Source: Shewanella surugensis (GTDB taxonomy: Bacteria > Pseudomonadota > Gammaproteobacteria > Enterobacterales > Shewanellaceae). From it: 64,000 nt of DNA. The stretch covers positions 1-64,000 of the forward strand of contig NZ_JAKIKS010000011.1 of assembly GCF_023284005.1 (NCBI RefSeq), written 5' to 3'. The notes under the pieces are model-generated. The model was given only the letters and a program-made list of their open reading frames with translations, had not been told where the DNA came from and did not search any database. The first letter of the stretch is position 1. Each line of letters begins with the position of its first letter. The position numbers were made by a program, and so were the translations under genes. Shown piece after piece: positions 17,901 through 25,699 of this stretch.

Positions 17901-19348
17901 TCCGAATCAACATCGAGTAGATGGCTAAATATGGCCATCAATGCATGCTGTTTATCTTTTTGAGTACCAGCCAGACTCAATGCATTGAGTTGATCGGCTG
18001 GGACAGAATCAGGTTCAACTAAAGTTACCGCAATTTCAATCGTTCTTTGACCTTCCTTAAGCAATAGAACAGGATCTGTCACCACCAATCCTAATTCGGA
18101 TTGTTCAAATATCACATCGGGATCCTTCCCATGACCAAATAAAGAAAATCCTCTTTGTCGCTTACCGATGAGTACCTCATCACTCTCTTTGACCCCATCT
18201 TGCCCCCATCCCTGCCAATGACGCACACCTGTCACATAATGCAATTCGCTCTCAGGGGAAATAAGTGGATCTCGCTGTAAGTGTAAAGTGCAAATTTGTT
18301 TGACCAATACGTCAGTCAACCAGATCGCCTCATTCGTCTCATAGAGGCTTTCTTGAAATGGCTTATCTTTGCCACTGCTAAACACGGTCCCTTTTGGCAA
18401 TAATACGGATCTTTTGACGCCTTTCGCTAAACTCAAGACTAAATAAGCTTGTTCGCAATGCTCACTCATCGGCTCAAACTTTAATAAATCGCAATAATAA
18501 AATTGCCGATGCTTAACCGTAAATTGATTAAGCTCATCTTGAGCCTTCCCAAACAGTTTTAGAAATGCCATCAATAATCCGAGAGCGGGATCATGACGAT
18601 AGCTTTCTATCGCTTGTTGAAAATAGACCTGAGTTTCTAATTGTAAATAATCAATACTATTCATCAACGTTGAAAAACAACGATACAGTTGCGTTTTGGC
18701 ATCGTCTCTATAAAGCTCAATGCCATCACACTCTGTATTATCTGTACTTTGAGGATCAAAAGTCGCTTGATAACAGGTCGCTATTTTATCTCTAAGCGTT
18801 TTTGGCCAAAATGCACTTAATGCATTAACCTTTTCTAAACTGATTTTTAATTTGTTTTGCTCCGTTCTTACCTGCTGACTCGCTGAAAATGCCAATGGCA
18901 TAATGCTCAAAAGCTCACTGCCCAGCTTCATATCAACCACGGAAATGATTTTTAGGCATAATTCATTCGCGAACTCACTCTTTGACTTTTGCAAGGCATT
19001 AATATAAAAATCAATATCAATGAACAATTCAATGCATTCATTAACCGCACGATAGCGATCGATTTCTAAGCATTGATTGAATCCAGCCATTTTAGTGCTG
19101 CAATCAAGCCGTAACATCATCGCCATAATCACCACATCATGAGCGGTAAATAATCCTCCCCAATGTCCCACACGATTATGCGTTAAGTCATAATAATGTA
19201 CTTGCTCGGCTATTTCTTTAGCCAACAAGAGTAAATCCTCAAAGGACATTTCATCCACATGAAAAAAGCCTTCTACTAGCGCTTCGCTCAAGCGATTGGC
19301 TTGAGTCGTACCGATCATGCGAGGCTTGTTATTAATGGCTTTTTGCAA
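14990..19348 (-). CDS. CIS baseplate J-like wedge protein (Afp11/Pvc11-like)
   Basis: 1452 residues. The C-terminal third has the baseplate J pattern of CIS wedge proteins: ISTWDYERLILQAFSHIDKV near 1185, then a strand-rich LLIVVRPKV region, then a REPEYESLQVRCKVKF segment. The long N-terminal part is a family-specific extension. It should form the inner wedge of the baseplate together with the gp25-like and Afp12-like proteins. I keep the TTG start at 19348 because AGGAG lies 6 nt upstream; the next in-frame ATG (19318) has no ribosome site. The gene is 15 nt downstream of the gp25-like gene and touches the next gene. Confidence 0.85.
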   Translation of the reverse strand: MQKAINNKPRMIGTTQANRLSEALVEGFFHVDEMSFEDLLLLAKEIAEQVHYYDLTHNRVGHWGGLFTAHDVVIMAMMLRLDCSTKMAGFNQCLEIDRYRAVNECIELFIDIDFYINALQKSKSEFANELCLKIISVVDMKLGSELLSIMPLAFSASQQVRTEQNKLKISLEKVNALSAFWPKTLRDKIATCYQATFDPQSTDNTECDGIELYRDDAKTQLYRCFSTLMNSIDYLQLETQVYFQQAIESYRHDPALGLLMAFLKLFGKAQDELNQFTVKHRQFYYCDLLKFEPMSEHCEQAYLVLSLAKGVKRSVLLPKGTVFSSGKDKPFQESLYETNEAIWLTDVLVKQICTLHLQRDPLISPESELHYVTGVRHWQGWGQDGVKESDEVLIGKRQRGFSLFGHGKDPDVIFEQSELGLVVTDPVLLLKEGQRTIEIAVTLVEPDSVPADQLNALSLAGTQKDKQHALMAIFSHLLDVDSDFHDNAFRLDEASLQTLLSEKNIHSLRRSLYKYYLLGLLTSCQSVPLLYRLLGRLFSRHTLSIETSKMDETSIEQCQPWLNETDLLLVKKKVTSLLDGKDLSRLLRLLSQSRLLTFYQLYETMFNIQLSTEVGWRSLQKYQIHPLVNHDEGEYGFRFTLILPPSFPALMPYACQFNGQDWTMPSPGVQLTINPLATFFPYSIFRALLLSSIQFEVDVAGITELVAYNQHGRVDPSKSFHPFGAQASLQSHFIFGSHEMALKNIKHIAMTITWSELPTEKTGFAFHYAQYPDNIVNEHFLVELGWLKEGGWCSDHKRYLLFSASDEDVLRSQSHIIANVNYDSVFEPSRNKKEVFDSASFDYNLKSRGGFFKLTLVSPKMGFGHRDYTPLLTQLLVDNAKTKRHQRPLPNLPYTPIIERFSLNYKASAMIDFSHTQMNMQSLQSVVHIHPFGFERIYPFQTDSSTSPKRVSSQDMRHYLFPRYRADGHLFIGLSGTSLSGVIQLFFHLDSNMDQENSTLSHNTKKESYDERSEPSLTWLYLMNNQWKTLSDKNVLSDSTQGLLTSGIVTLDLPEALNQIHSIMPAGLFWISVVSNNTLSLFSKCYSVSVQGATVTRKLPSTGNLDKGAPQAPIAQGGTISDKWRAIPSIAEMGTIDQKTPVFGGHRKEQQWELVQRASERLRHKGRAISTWDYERLILQAFSHIDKVACLPNIVYPKQGVFPGHLLIVVRPKVTQCHHGRCNAVSLSDVLLKQVTIFVQDLCSAFVQVEVREPEYESLQVRCKVKFTSNMNKGALMAQLNHDICEYLCPWTEANRGQTGLETAVVKNSNLGLGWHVKTKDIDSFIHQLDYVSFVTQLSVLHLVEEQDSLLPYYQLRDSAFDNTAAQNMRQDTSQEASPTIAVLETDIFPSRPWSILMSLEHHMIECIEEEVYLAPSITGIDALTVGENFIIGDDLSSQSCQQQPEESNEVK

Positions 19349-19363
19349 CAGTCACTCCTAAAG

Positions 19364-19777
19364 CTATAGATCGACCAAGGTGCCTTCTAGAATATAAAAA
19401 GGATACACTTTATTGCGTCTAGAATTAGTGGTAATCACGGTATAGTCCAGATGGATACTGAGTCGGCCTTCAAGGCTTTGATGAGTATCAATATCAATCT
19501 CTTCTAATATTATTCGAGGCTCGAAAAAAAGAATGGCTTGCTCAATAGCATGCCTTATTTGGGTTAAGATAGACTGGTTGATCTCTTCAAACACCATGGC
19601 TTTAATCCTACAGCCATAATCTGGCTGCATGACTCGTTCACCCGGTGTCGTAGACAATAGAATGGTTAAGCTTTCATCGATATCATCGACATCTGTCACC
19701 ATTTTCACTTTTCGATCATCAAAGCTGAATTCTGGGGGAAAACACCAACCACGACCTAGGAATGTATTATCATCCAT
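19364..19777 (-). CDS. CIS gp25-like baseplate protein (Afp9/Pvc9-like)
   Basis: 137 residues with the gp25/lysozyme-like baseplate fold signature: GRGWCFPPEF at the start, LLSTTPGERVMQPDYGC (about 47-63), and a C-terminal beta region VYPFYILEGTLVDL. Proteins of this family link the inner wedge to the central hub, and the first sheath layer nucleates on them. No catalytic residues are expected. The gene lies between the PAAR and baseplate J genes, the usual place in CIS loci. Confidence 0.9.
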   Translation of the reverse strand: MDDNTFLGRGWCFPPEFSFDDRKVKMVTDVDDIDESLTILLSTTPGERVMQPDYGCRIKAMVFEEINQSILTQIRHAIEQAILFFEPRIILEEIDIDTHQSLEGRLSIHLDYTVITTNSRRNKVYPFYILEGTLVDL

Positions 19778-19850
19778 ATTTGCACTTCCTTGTTTAACTT
19801 AACCCTGTTTAACCTCACCATGACCTCTTATAAAAAAGCGGGCTAACACC

Positions 19851-20150
19851 TTAGCCGCCTATCACAACAGTAGGCGCTCCGAGTACAATGCTGCCACCGT
19901 GTGCGGTACTGTCTCCCATTCTTACTGCAGGCTTTCCTCCAATCATCACCGTTGCACTGCCTTTGATAATACTATCGGGTGGCCCCACACACACACAAGA
20001 ATCACCCAATACTGACGCTGGAAGCTTCACAATTAATACCGTAGGCTCTCCAGGGCCGATAACGGGCCCTCCCACATGAGGAATTGGCGGCAATCCCGGC
20101 GTCACCATCGGACACACATGCATATCGGTTAATCTTGCCGCTGGTGGCAT
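19851..20150 (-). CDS. CIS PAAR-like spike tip protein
   Basis: 99 residues, glycine- and proline-rich. It starts PPAARLTDMHVCP and contains a PHVGGPVIGPG segment, a KGSATVMIGGKPAVRMGDS motif and the ending APTVVIGG, the repeated beta-turn pattern of PAAR proteins that sharpen the VgrG spike. His and Cys residues (HVCP, CVCVG, AHGG) could bind a metal at the tip. A strong ribosome site (AGGAGA) precedes the ATG. A 175-nt spacer with an 8-bp microsatellite separates it from the spike gene, unusually long for this operon. No toxin extension is present. Confidence 0.9.
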   Translation of the reverse strand: MPPAARLTDMHVCPMVTPGLPPIPHVGGPVIGPGEPTVLIVKLPASVLGDSCVCVGPPDSIIKGSATVMIGGKPAVRMGDSTAHGGSIVLGAPTVVIGG

Positions 20151-20256
20151 CGCTTTCTCCTAAGCTTTCTCCTTGTAGCCTTGCCTTGAATGGCTTTTTT
20201 GAATGACCCTGTTCAACTTTTATCAACCACTTTCAACAACTAATCATCTCAACATC

Positions 20257-20336
20257 GTTAATCAGTTAATCAGTTAATCAGTTAATCAGTTAATCAGTTA
20301 ATCAGTTAATCAGTTAATCAGTTAATCAGTTAATCA
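20257..20336. repeat. 8-bp microsatellite, 10 perfect copies
   Basis: GTTAATCA is repeated ten times without error (80 bp). The first units on the coding strand include the last codons and the TGA stop of the VgrG-like gene; the rest lies in the spacer before the PAAR gene. Because TGA and TAA occur in each unit, copy-number changes would not extend the spike protein. They would change the spacer length in the mRNA. Confidence 0.98.
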
Positions 20337-22116
20337 TAACGATAGCCCCTTTCACAGTCGTTTGCCCCGAAGCCGACAACTCTGCCGTCGCACTGCCTTT
20401 TCCAGTAAAGCCGACCTGCGCTTCCATATTCACGTTCAAACCTGAAGCCGATAAATCGGCATTTGAACTCAAGCTCATTTTACCCTCAGACTCAAGAGAC
20501 AAGGTCCCTTGAGCACTGATCTTAATGTCTTTTGGACTTTCAAGGCTGATGCCACTGCTACTCAATTCAACCTTATTATTGTTTTGATCTTGTAATAAAA
20601 TGGATTCATCTTTATCACTCAATATAATTTTATTATTCCCAGGGGTAATGACAGTAATGACTTTATTTTCATCATCAAATTCAATTTTAAGTAAACTCTT
20701 GGTCACAATAGCTTTAATATTATTTTCAGCACTCAGTTCATCAGGGGGCGATCGCTGACTACTGTATAAACTCCCCAAAATCACCGGCTCACTTGGATCT
20801 TGATTAAAATAGCCTAATACGACCTCGTCACCAATTTCAGGAATAAAGAAATTGCCAAAACCTTCTGATGCATAATAGGTCGACAGTCTTGCCCAAACGC
20901 CTTGGGTCTGCGCTTGCGCAACGGGAACCTGTACTTGAATACGATTTTGCTGAGCGGGATCCTCATCCAACTTTAACACCACACCGATATGTAAACCTTC
21001 AATACCAGGGATCAGCCCAGAAGCCGCTGGAGGGGCTAAATCACGATGCTCAGCAGACCAATTAGGCGACATACCAAATTCCACTTCCGTTAACCATTGT
21101 CCATTACTTAATTCATGGTGCACTTGACTGACAAACACATCACCATTAAAACGATTACCCACCCCAGCGACTTCCACCAATGAACCAATCATCACCTGAT
21201 CATTACCTTGAAAAGCCATATTACCCCGAATACGAGATAGCCCTGACTTAACTTGTTGACCTGTCGCCCAATCTTTTAATGCCGATTGCGCCAAAGCACT
21301 GGACGTCTGTAGCCGATACTCTGACAAATTTAACGCCTCAGCCAAATCATCAGTGGTTAAATCTCCCTGACTATTCAAGGTTTGTGCTGACACTTCTGCT
21401 TCAATACTGGCTTGATTCTTACTGTCCCAGCTGATCCCCGTCACCGATTTAAATTGATATCTTGCATCGATATCGGCATTAAAACGGATCAAGTCTTCCC
21501 CATAAGTTACCGTTAATACAGCAGAACTTGATACTTTTGGAGCATTAACACTGACTTTGCCATCATCCACACACACGACAAAACCATTCACTTCCGCCCT
21601 TACCAATAAAAAATCCCAATCCGTACAATTAAATTGCACTAACTCTGGATATTCCGTCGTCGTCGCAGTGACATCAGCTGAGAGCCCTGAGGATTGACCT
21701 ATCAATGTGGATATGATGTCACTGTCTTTTTGATCAACGTAATTATTACTCTTACGCCCCAAGGTCATCGCAACGGCTTTATCTCGGCATTCAACCACTA
21801 ATCTTGAATCATTTTGCTGACCAATACTGATCCCGTGACGGATCACAATCCCGCTGTAAATTTGGCTTAAACTGCCCGCATAGCCGGCTTTAATCACAAT
21901 TTCGGCACCCGGTTTGAAATCATCTTGATTACTAATAATAAAGTCTTTGGTTGGCATATCCCCATCTTCAATAACAATCTTTGCCTTTGAGATTTGATTA
22001 ATCATCTTGCTCACTTCAATAGACAGCACATTCACCGTATCTTTTAACGGCGCGCCATTAGTGGTGATACTGTAACTCAGTACACCGTCACTATTGGCTA
22101 AAGGTGATGCCGCCAT
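20326..22116 (-). CDS. CIS VgrG-like central spike protein (Afp8/Pvc8-like)
   Basis: 596 residues. The N-terminal half corresponds to the gp27-like hub domains. From about residue 370 (HIGVVLKLDEDP ... RIQVQVPVAQ) comes the gp5-type OB fold, ending in FIPEIGDEVVLGYFNQDP and PVILGSLY. The last about 120 residues are a repetitive Ser/Asp/Lys-rich beta-helix needle (around ILLQDQNNNKVELSSSG). It should trimerise to form the spike under the PAAR tip. The length is close to Afp8-like spikes and there is no C-terminal effector domain. A good ribosome site (AGGAAG) precedes the ATG. The stop codon lies within a ten-copy 8-bp repeat. Confidence 0.92.
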   Translation of the reverse strand: MAASPLANSDGVLSYSITTNGAPLKDTVNVLSIEVSKMINQISKAKIVIEDGDMPTKDFIISNQDDFKPGAEIVIKAGYAGSLSQIYSGIVIRHGISIGQQNDSRLVVECRDKAVAMTLGRKSNNYVDQKDSDIISTLIGQSSGLSADVTATTTEYPELVQFNCTDWDFLLVRAEVNGFVVCVDDGKVSVNAPKVSSSAVLTVTYGEDLIRFNADIDARYQFKSVTGISWDSKNQASIEAEVSAQTLNSQGDLTTDDLAEALNLSEYRLQTSSALAQSALKDWATGQQVKSGLSRIRGNMAFQGNDQVMIGSLVEVAGVGNRFNGDVFVSQVHHELSNGQWLTEVEFGMSPNWSAEHRDLAPPAASGLIPGIEGLHIGVVLKLDEDPAQQNRIQVQVPVAQAQTQGVWARLSTYYASEGFGNFFIPEIGDEVVLGYFNQDPSEPVILGSLYSSQRSPPDELSAENNIKAIVTKSLLKIEFDDENKVITVITPGNNKIILSDKDESILLQDQNNNKVELSSSGISLESPKDIKISAQGTLSLESEGKMSLSSNADLSASGLNVNMEAQVGFTGKGSATAELSASGQTTVKGAIVMIN

Positions 22117-22224
22117 AGCGCTTCCTTATTAATATTGTGCTTTTTAATGGAATACCCCTTAAGCTAGAGATCGCTAAAATCGAAAAACGCTAAATGAATC
22201 CCGATTCATTTAAAGCCATTCGCC

Positions 22225-22866
22225 TTAATCTAAAGGCGGAAAATAGAGCTGACTACCGGGTGTTAAGGGACGAAAATGCGTTAAATCATTAATCCTAGCG
22301 ATATCAATGTAATAACTACTATCCTGATACACTTGATGACACAATAAAGGTAGAGTATCCCCCACTTTAACGTCAATAATATGACTCAAGTCAGGAGACG
22401 AACGCTTGGCCTTTAAGGCTTCTTCTTTACTGCTCATATAACCAATAAAAGCCAACTGAATTTTAGCTCTCAATGGCGTACCATCAGGTTTAAATAAAGT
22501 ATATTCCACTTTAAAATTCGTCAACCGACAAACAAAGTGAAACGTTCCCCAAATCACATTCACGATATTAGGCTGATGGATATCACCGATATAATCATAA
22601 ATCACTTTTTTTAATTGGGTGATCTGTGTTGCCACATCCACTGCGCTTTTCGTTTTGACCACACCGGTTCCATCGATAGTGATATTAAAATCAAGATTTT
22701 CTGAATTATAACCGGCAAATTTAGTCTCTAATCCCGATGTTCCCAACGGCTTATTTTTAGAATCATCATATTTGATCACATAATGATGATTAACACTATT
22801 GGGATTAATCATCACCTCAAATTGACTGCTTTTATCTTGGGTTTCAATGGTCAGTTTTTGTGCCAT
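22225..22866 (-). CDS. CIS LysM-domain tube/hub adaptor (Afp7/Pvc7-like)
   Basis: 213 residues. The N-terminal about 150 residues (LTIETQDKSSQFEVMINPNS and YVIKYDD onward) form the CIS tube-adaptor domain, and a LysM-like domain ends the protein (VKVGDTLPLLCHQVYQD ... LTPGSQLYFPPLD). Proteins of this type connect the VgrG hub to the first ring of the inner tube, like gp53/gp54-type adaptors. The ribosome site AAAGGA is well spaced. It follows the DUF5908 gene by 11 nt. Confidence 0.88.
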   Translation of the reverse strand: MAQKLTIETQDKSSQFEVMINPNSVNHHYVIKYDDSKNKPLGTSGLETKFAGYNSENLDFNITIDGTGVVKTKSAVDVATQITQLKKVIYDYIGDIHQPNIVNVIWGTFHFVCRLTNFKVEYTLFKPDGTPLRAKIQLAFIGYMSSKEEALKAKRSSPDLSHIIDVKVGDTLPLLCHQVYQDSSYYIDIARINDLTHFRPLTPGSQLYFPPLD

Positions 22867-22877
22867 TATGCTATCCT

Positions 22878-23045
22878 TTAGCGCTCTCTTTGATCATTGA
22901 TTTTTTGCTGCACTAATCGCATCTCTTGCTTTAAACGCGCTTCTAATTGTCGCTCATCAAATGCGTCTATCGCTAATGCAGTGTCTTCTATCCCCTTGCT
23001 TTTAACCTGAGATTTAATCACCATTTGCTTCACTTCAACTGACAT
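22878..23045 (-). CDS. DUF5908-type small CIS protein
   Basis: A 55-residue ORF starting MSVEVKQMVIKSQV and ending in a charged helix (ARLKQEMRLVQQKINDQRER). Small proteins of this form (DUF5908) sit between tube and LysM genes in many contractile injection loci; their function is not known. The ATG is two bases after the tube gene stop and the stop is 11 nt before the LysM gene, so the frame is held tightly within the operon. The position, length and (V/I)-rich N-terminal strand support it as a real gene. Confidence 0.8.
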   Translation of the reverse strand: MSVEVKQMVIKSQVKSKGIEDTALAIDAFDERQLEARLKQEMRLVQQKINDQRER

Positions 23046-23047
23046 AA

Positions 23048-23521
23048 TTACATCACCCTGTTTGAGTATTGATAGCAGAGTTCAATTTCCTCGATGGCCA
23101 CTTCATTCTTGGTTGAATGAAACCCATCAACCTTCCAATTAACAGGATAAGCCTGAAAAAAATTCCAACTGCGGATCACCGTGCCTTTTTCTCCCAACAA
23201 ATGAACCGACAGATCTTTTGGTACTAATGGGCTTTTAAAGTCTCCCTCAAAAAACGTTTTGCACCATTTCACTAAGAAAGAATCTAATTCTGCAATACCC
23301 CGTTTAAACACAACATTGGTGTGCTTTACCGCCTTAGGAAGATGGTAACTAAACCGATTCTCCCCCCCTTCAAAAACCTCATCAGTATCGAGCTGCGAAC
23401 CAATACCTGAGATCTCCTGAAAGGCCGTATCCGATTTATTTTTAGCCCCATGAAAAGCCACCTTAAAATAAAAAGCGGGAATGGGCCAAATATCGTTATT
23501 TTGTGTCTCACCCGGCATCAT
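23048..23521 (-). CDS. CIS inner tube protein 2 (Afp5/Pvc5-like)
   Basis: 157 residues of the gp19/Hcp-like tube family. It begins with an aromatic IWPIPAFYFKV strand and contains FQEISGIGSQLDTDEVFEGGENRF, then HTNVVFKRGIAELDSF, NFFQAYPVNWKVDGF, and the ending EVAIEEIELCYQYS. It is a paralogue of the neighbouring 157-residue tube protein. In Afp-type systems a second tube protein forms the tube initiator layer on the hub; its place next to the LysM and spike genes suggests the same role here. Confidence 0.9.
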   Translation of the reverse strand: MMPGETQNNDIWPIPAFYFKVAFHGAKNKSDTAFQEISGIGSQLDTDEVFEGGENRFSYHLPKAVKHTNVVFKRGIAELDSFLVKWCKTFFEGDFKSPLVPKDLSVHLLGEKGTVIRSWNFFQAYPVNWKVDGFHSTKNEVAIEEIELCYQYSNRVM

Positions 23522-23601
23522 TCACCCCCTTTATTTTTAGCGATATCATTCGCGGCACTTGCACAACTCGTCAATAAACAGAACAAACACCGCAATGAAT
23601 A

Positions 23602-24075
23602 TTAAGAATTGGCAATCACTAAACCTTCATGGGCTAACTCAATGGTTTCCACCGCCACCTCATTTCCATCTGATTTTAAATCGGTCCCAGTGATCTTCGT
23701 CGGCCAAGCATTGGATAAAGTCCATACCATCGTCGGGGCGCCGGTTTCATCAAGTAAACTAATGGTCACTGCCGTTCTGGCCACCGTGTTCATCTTAATT
23801 TTGCTATACCAGTCGTAAAACTTGTTATCTTTAACAAAAACCCCTTTCTTTAACGTCACATTGCTGGATTTCACGATCCCTGGCATTTTAATGGTAGAAA
23901 ACACCTTATTATCGCCTGCGCGATACTCAATGACTTGTGCCTCCACGTCTAAACCAGACACTTCTTGAAATGAAGACACCATACCTTCGCCTGCACCGCC
24001 TGCCCATTTCACTTCAAAATAAAACTTTGATATAGGCCAAACCGTTTCCGATTGTGCTGATCCATCATCTGCCAT
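23602..24075 (-). CDS. CIS main inner tube protein (Afp1/Pvc1-like)
   Basis: 157 residues of the gp19/Hcp-like family: VWPISKFYFEVKW at the start, SSFQEVSGLDVEAQVIEYRAG, then VKSSNVTLKKGVF and GNEVAVETIELAHEGLVI at the end. Its position directly after the sheath gene with a strong ribosome site (AAAGGAG) suggests the abundant tube subunit. Hexameric rings stacked inside the sheath would carry cargo in the lumen. The spacing between the sheath and tube genes is 68 nt. Confidence 0.92.
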   Translation of the reverse strand: MADDGSAQSETVWPISKFYFEVKWAGGAGEGMVSSFQEVSGLDVEAQVIEYRAGDNKVFSTIKMPGIVKSSNVTLKKGVFVKDNKFYDWYSKIKMNTVARTAVTISLLDETGAPTMVWTLSNAWPTKITGTDLKSDGNEVAVETIELAHEGLVIANS

Positions 24076-24143
24076 AGTCTTGCTCCTTTACAAAATGAAT
24101 AAGTCAAAATTGATTAATCGCAAATCGAGTTACGATCGTCCTT

Positions 24144-25697
24144 TTATGATTTTTGCATTTGCTGTTGGAAAGTAATCTCAATAAATTCAGCCGGACGCGT
24201 CACAGCCACTAACACCGAGACCCGTAAAATGCCTTCAAGAATATCCTCACTGGTCATGGTCGTGCCTAAGCCAACACTGACATTAAACGCATCCTCAGGA
24301 GAGGCGCCCGCTAATCCCCCTCGTTTCCAAATGCCAGTTAAGAAGTTAGTGATCATGCTGTTAATCGTTACCCAAGTATTGGCAGTATTGGGTTCAAACA
24401 CATAAGCTTTAGCCGCGAGACGAATAGACTCCTCAAGCATAATGAGCGTCCGCCTCACACTAATATAGCGCCAATCTAAACTGTTCCCATCTAAGGTTCT
24501 CGCGCCCCAAACCAGCGTCCCTTCACCGGTAAAACCTCTTATGGCATTAATGGATTTACCTTGAGTGGTCACATTTAAATCTTCTTGTTCATCATGAGAA
24601 ATATTCACCGCTGGCGACACGACCGCATTTAAGCTGACATTGGCAGGCGCTTTCCAAACGCCTCTCGCATTATCGACCATAGTATAAATACCAGCCATCG
24701 CGGCAGCAGGAGGTAATAAATTCAGTGTATTTTTAATTTCCAAGAGTATTTGTGAATATACTGGGCTCATGGTCGTTAAGGTTTTATGCAACAATTTTTT
24801 CTCAGAAAGACCATCAACCGTACTTAAGCTACTGATCTCTGCTTCCATTTGTGTTTTCTTTGCCGCTCTTAATTTATTGGCTGGGGTGGCTAAATCATCT
24901 TCACTTAACCCTTCTAAATCTTTAAATTGATTAGCGACCTCTTGGGTTAATAGATCACTCAACATTTTCATATCATCGAGATTTTCAAAAGAAAGATCAT
25001 TGTCTTGCACAATCGTTGTGTTCAGCCATGGATAATAAGCTGCTGAATAATCTAGATAATTAATACCGAGTTTAGAGCGGAAGCTATCAATACAATCACC
25101 ATCTGGGGATTGTCGATCTTTAAAGCCATTATAGACATCTAAAATAGCCACTCTATTTTTCATCACCCCACCACAATGAGATAGCGCGGCCTGCTGAACA
25201 CTGATGCAATCATCTTCTGCGAGCTGAACCACTTCGGGTATCACCACCATTGTGGGCTCTTGCTCTTTGAGCAGAGGCGTGATCCCTGAGCGTAACTTAT
25301 CGGCTTCAATATCATCGCCATAATGACCCACAGAAACTATGTAACAAGGGCCGCCGCCATTTTGAAAGAAGAGTAACATACTATTATAAAGCGAATAATT
25401 TGTTCCCGACTGACTCACTAAATAGGCTTTATCATCTAAAGTGAATGCCGCTTCTTCTAAAGCATCTGCCGCTTTTTCAGCAATCGCAAAGGATGATTTG
25501 GGTGCTTCGCCGTAGTACATGCGAAACTCAGCCATTGAGGTGATCCGCCACGGCTTGCCCGATAAGCTTTTTCCCCCATTATCCGCCCGCTCCGTATAGC
25601 CGATAAAAGCGGGTACCGCCGTCGCAACTTCAACGACCGAATTAGGAAAAGCATTTTTTTCGACAATATAGACACCTGGAGTTTTCATCACACCCAT
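24144..25697 (-). CDS. CIS contractile sheath protein (Afp2/Pvc2-like)
   Basis: 517 residues of the phage tail sheath family. The N-terminus has KTPGVYIVEKNAFPNSVVEV and AVPAFIGYTERA, and a GPCYIVSVGHYG strand follows. The conserved C-terminal domain runs from about residue 385 (RGFTGEGTLVWGARTLDG, DWRYISVRRTLIMLEESI, FEPNTANTWVTI), and the protein ends in the EFIEITFQQQ strand used for subunit linking. It is the only sheath gene; Afp and PVC loci have two or three. The ribosome site AAAGGA is well placed. Confidence 0.93.
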   Translation of the reverse strand: MGVMKTPGVYIVEKNAFPNSVVEVATAVPAFIGYTERADNGGKSLSGKPWRITSMAEFRMYYGEAPKSSFAIAEKAADALEEAAFTLDDKAYLVSQSGTNYSLYNSMLLFFQNGGGPCYIVSVGHYGDDIEADKLRSGITPLLKEQEPTMVVIPEVVQLAEDDCISVQQAALSHCGGVMKNRVAILDVYNGFKDRQSPDGDCIDSFRSKLGINYLDYSAAYYPWLNTTIVQDNDLSFENLDDMKMLSDLLTQEVANQFKDLEGLSEDDLATPANKLRAAKKTQMEAEISSLSTVDGLSEKKLLHKTLTTMSPVYSQILLEIKNTLNLLPPAAAMAGIYTMVDNARGVWKAPANVSLNAVVSPAVNISHDEQEDLNVTTQGKSINAIRGFTGEGTLVWGARTLDGNSLDWRYISVRRTLIMLEESIRLAAKAYVFEPNTANTWVTINSMITNFLTGIWKRGGLAGASPEDAFNVSVGLGTTMTSEDILEGILRVSVLVAVTRPAEFIEITFQQQMQKS

Positions 25698-25699
25698 GA

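Noticed and set aside
20257..20336. CRISPR array candidate
   Set aside because: The units are 8 bp in direct contact with no spacers, so this is a microsatellite. No other array-like structure or cas gene is present.
19851..22116. Interpretation as a type VI secretion system (VgrG + PAAR)
   Set aside because: No TssJLM membrane complex, ClpV or TssBC pair is present. There is a single-chain sheath, a LysM adaptor and an Afp11/12-type baseplate instead.
24144..25697. Interpretation of the sheath/tube block as an ordinary prophage
   Set aside because: Capsid, terminase, portal, lysis and integrase genes are absent, while the AAA ATPase, CIS_TMP, DUF4255 and DUF5908 genes typical of CIS loci are present.
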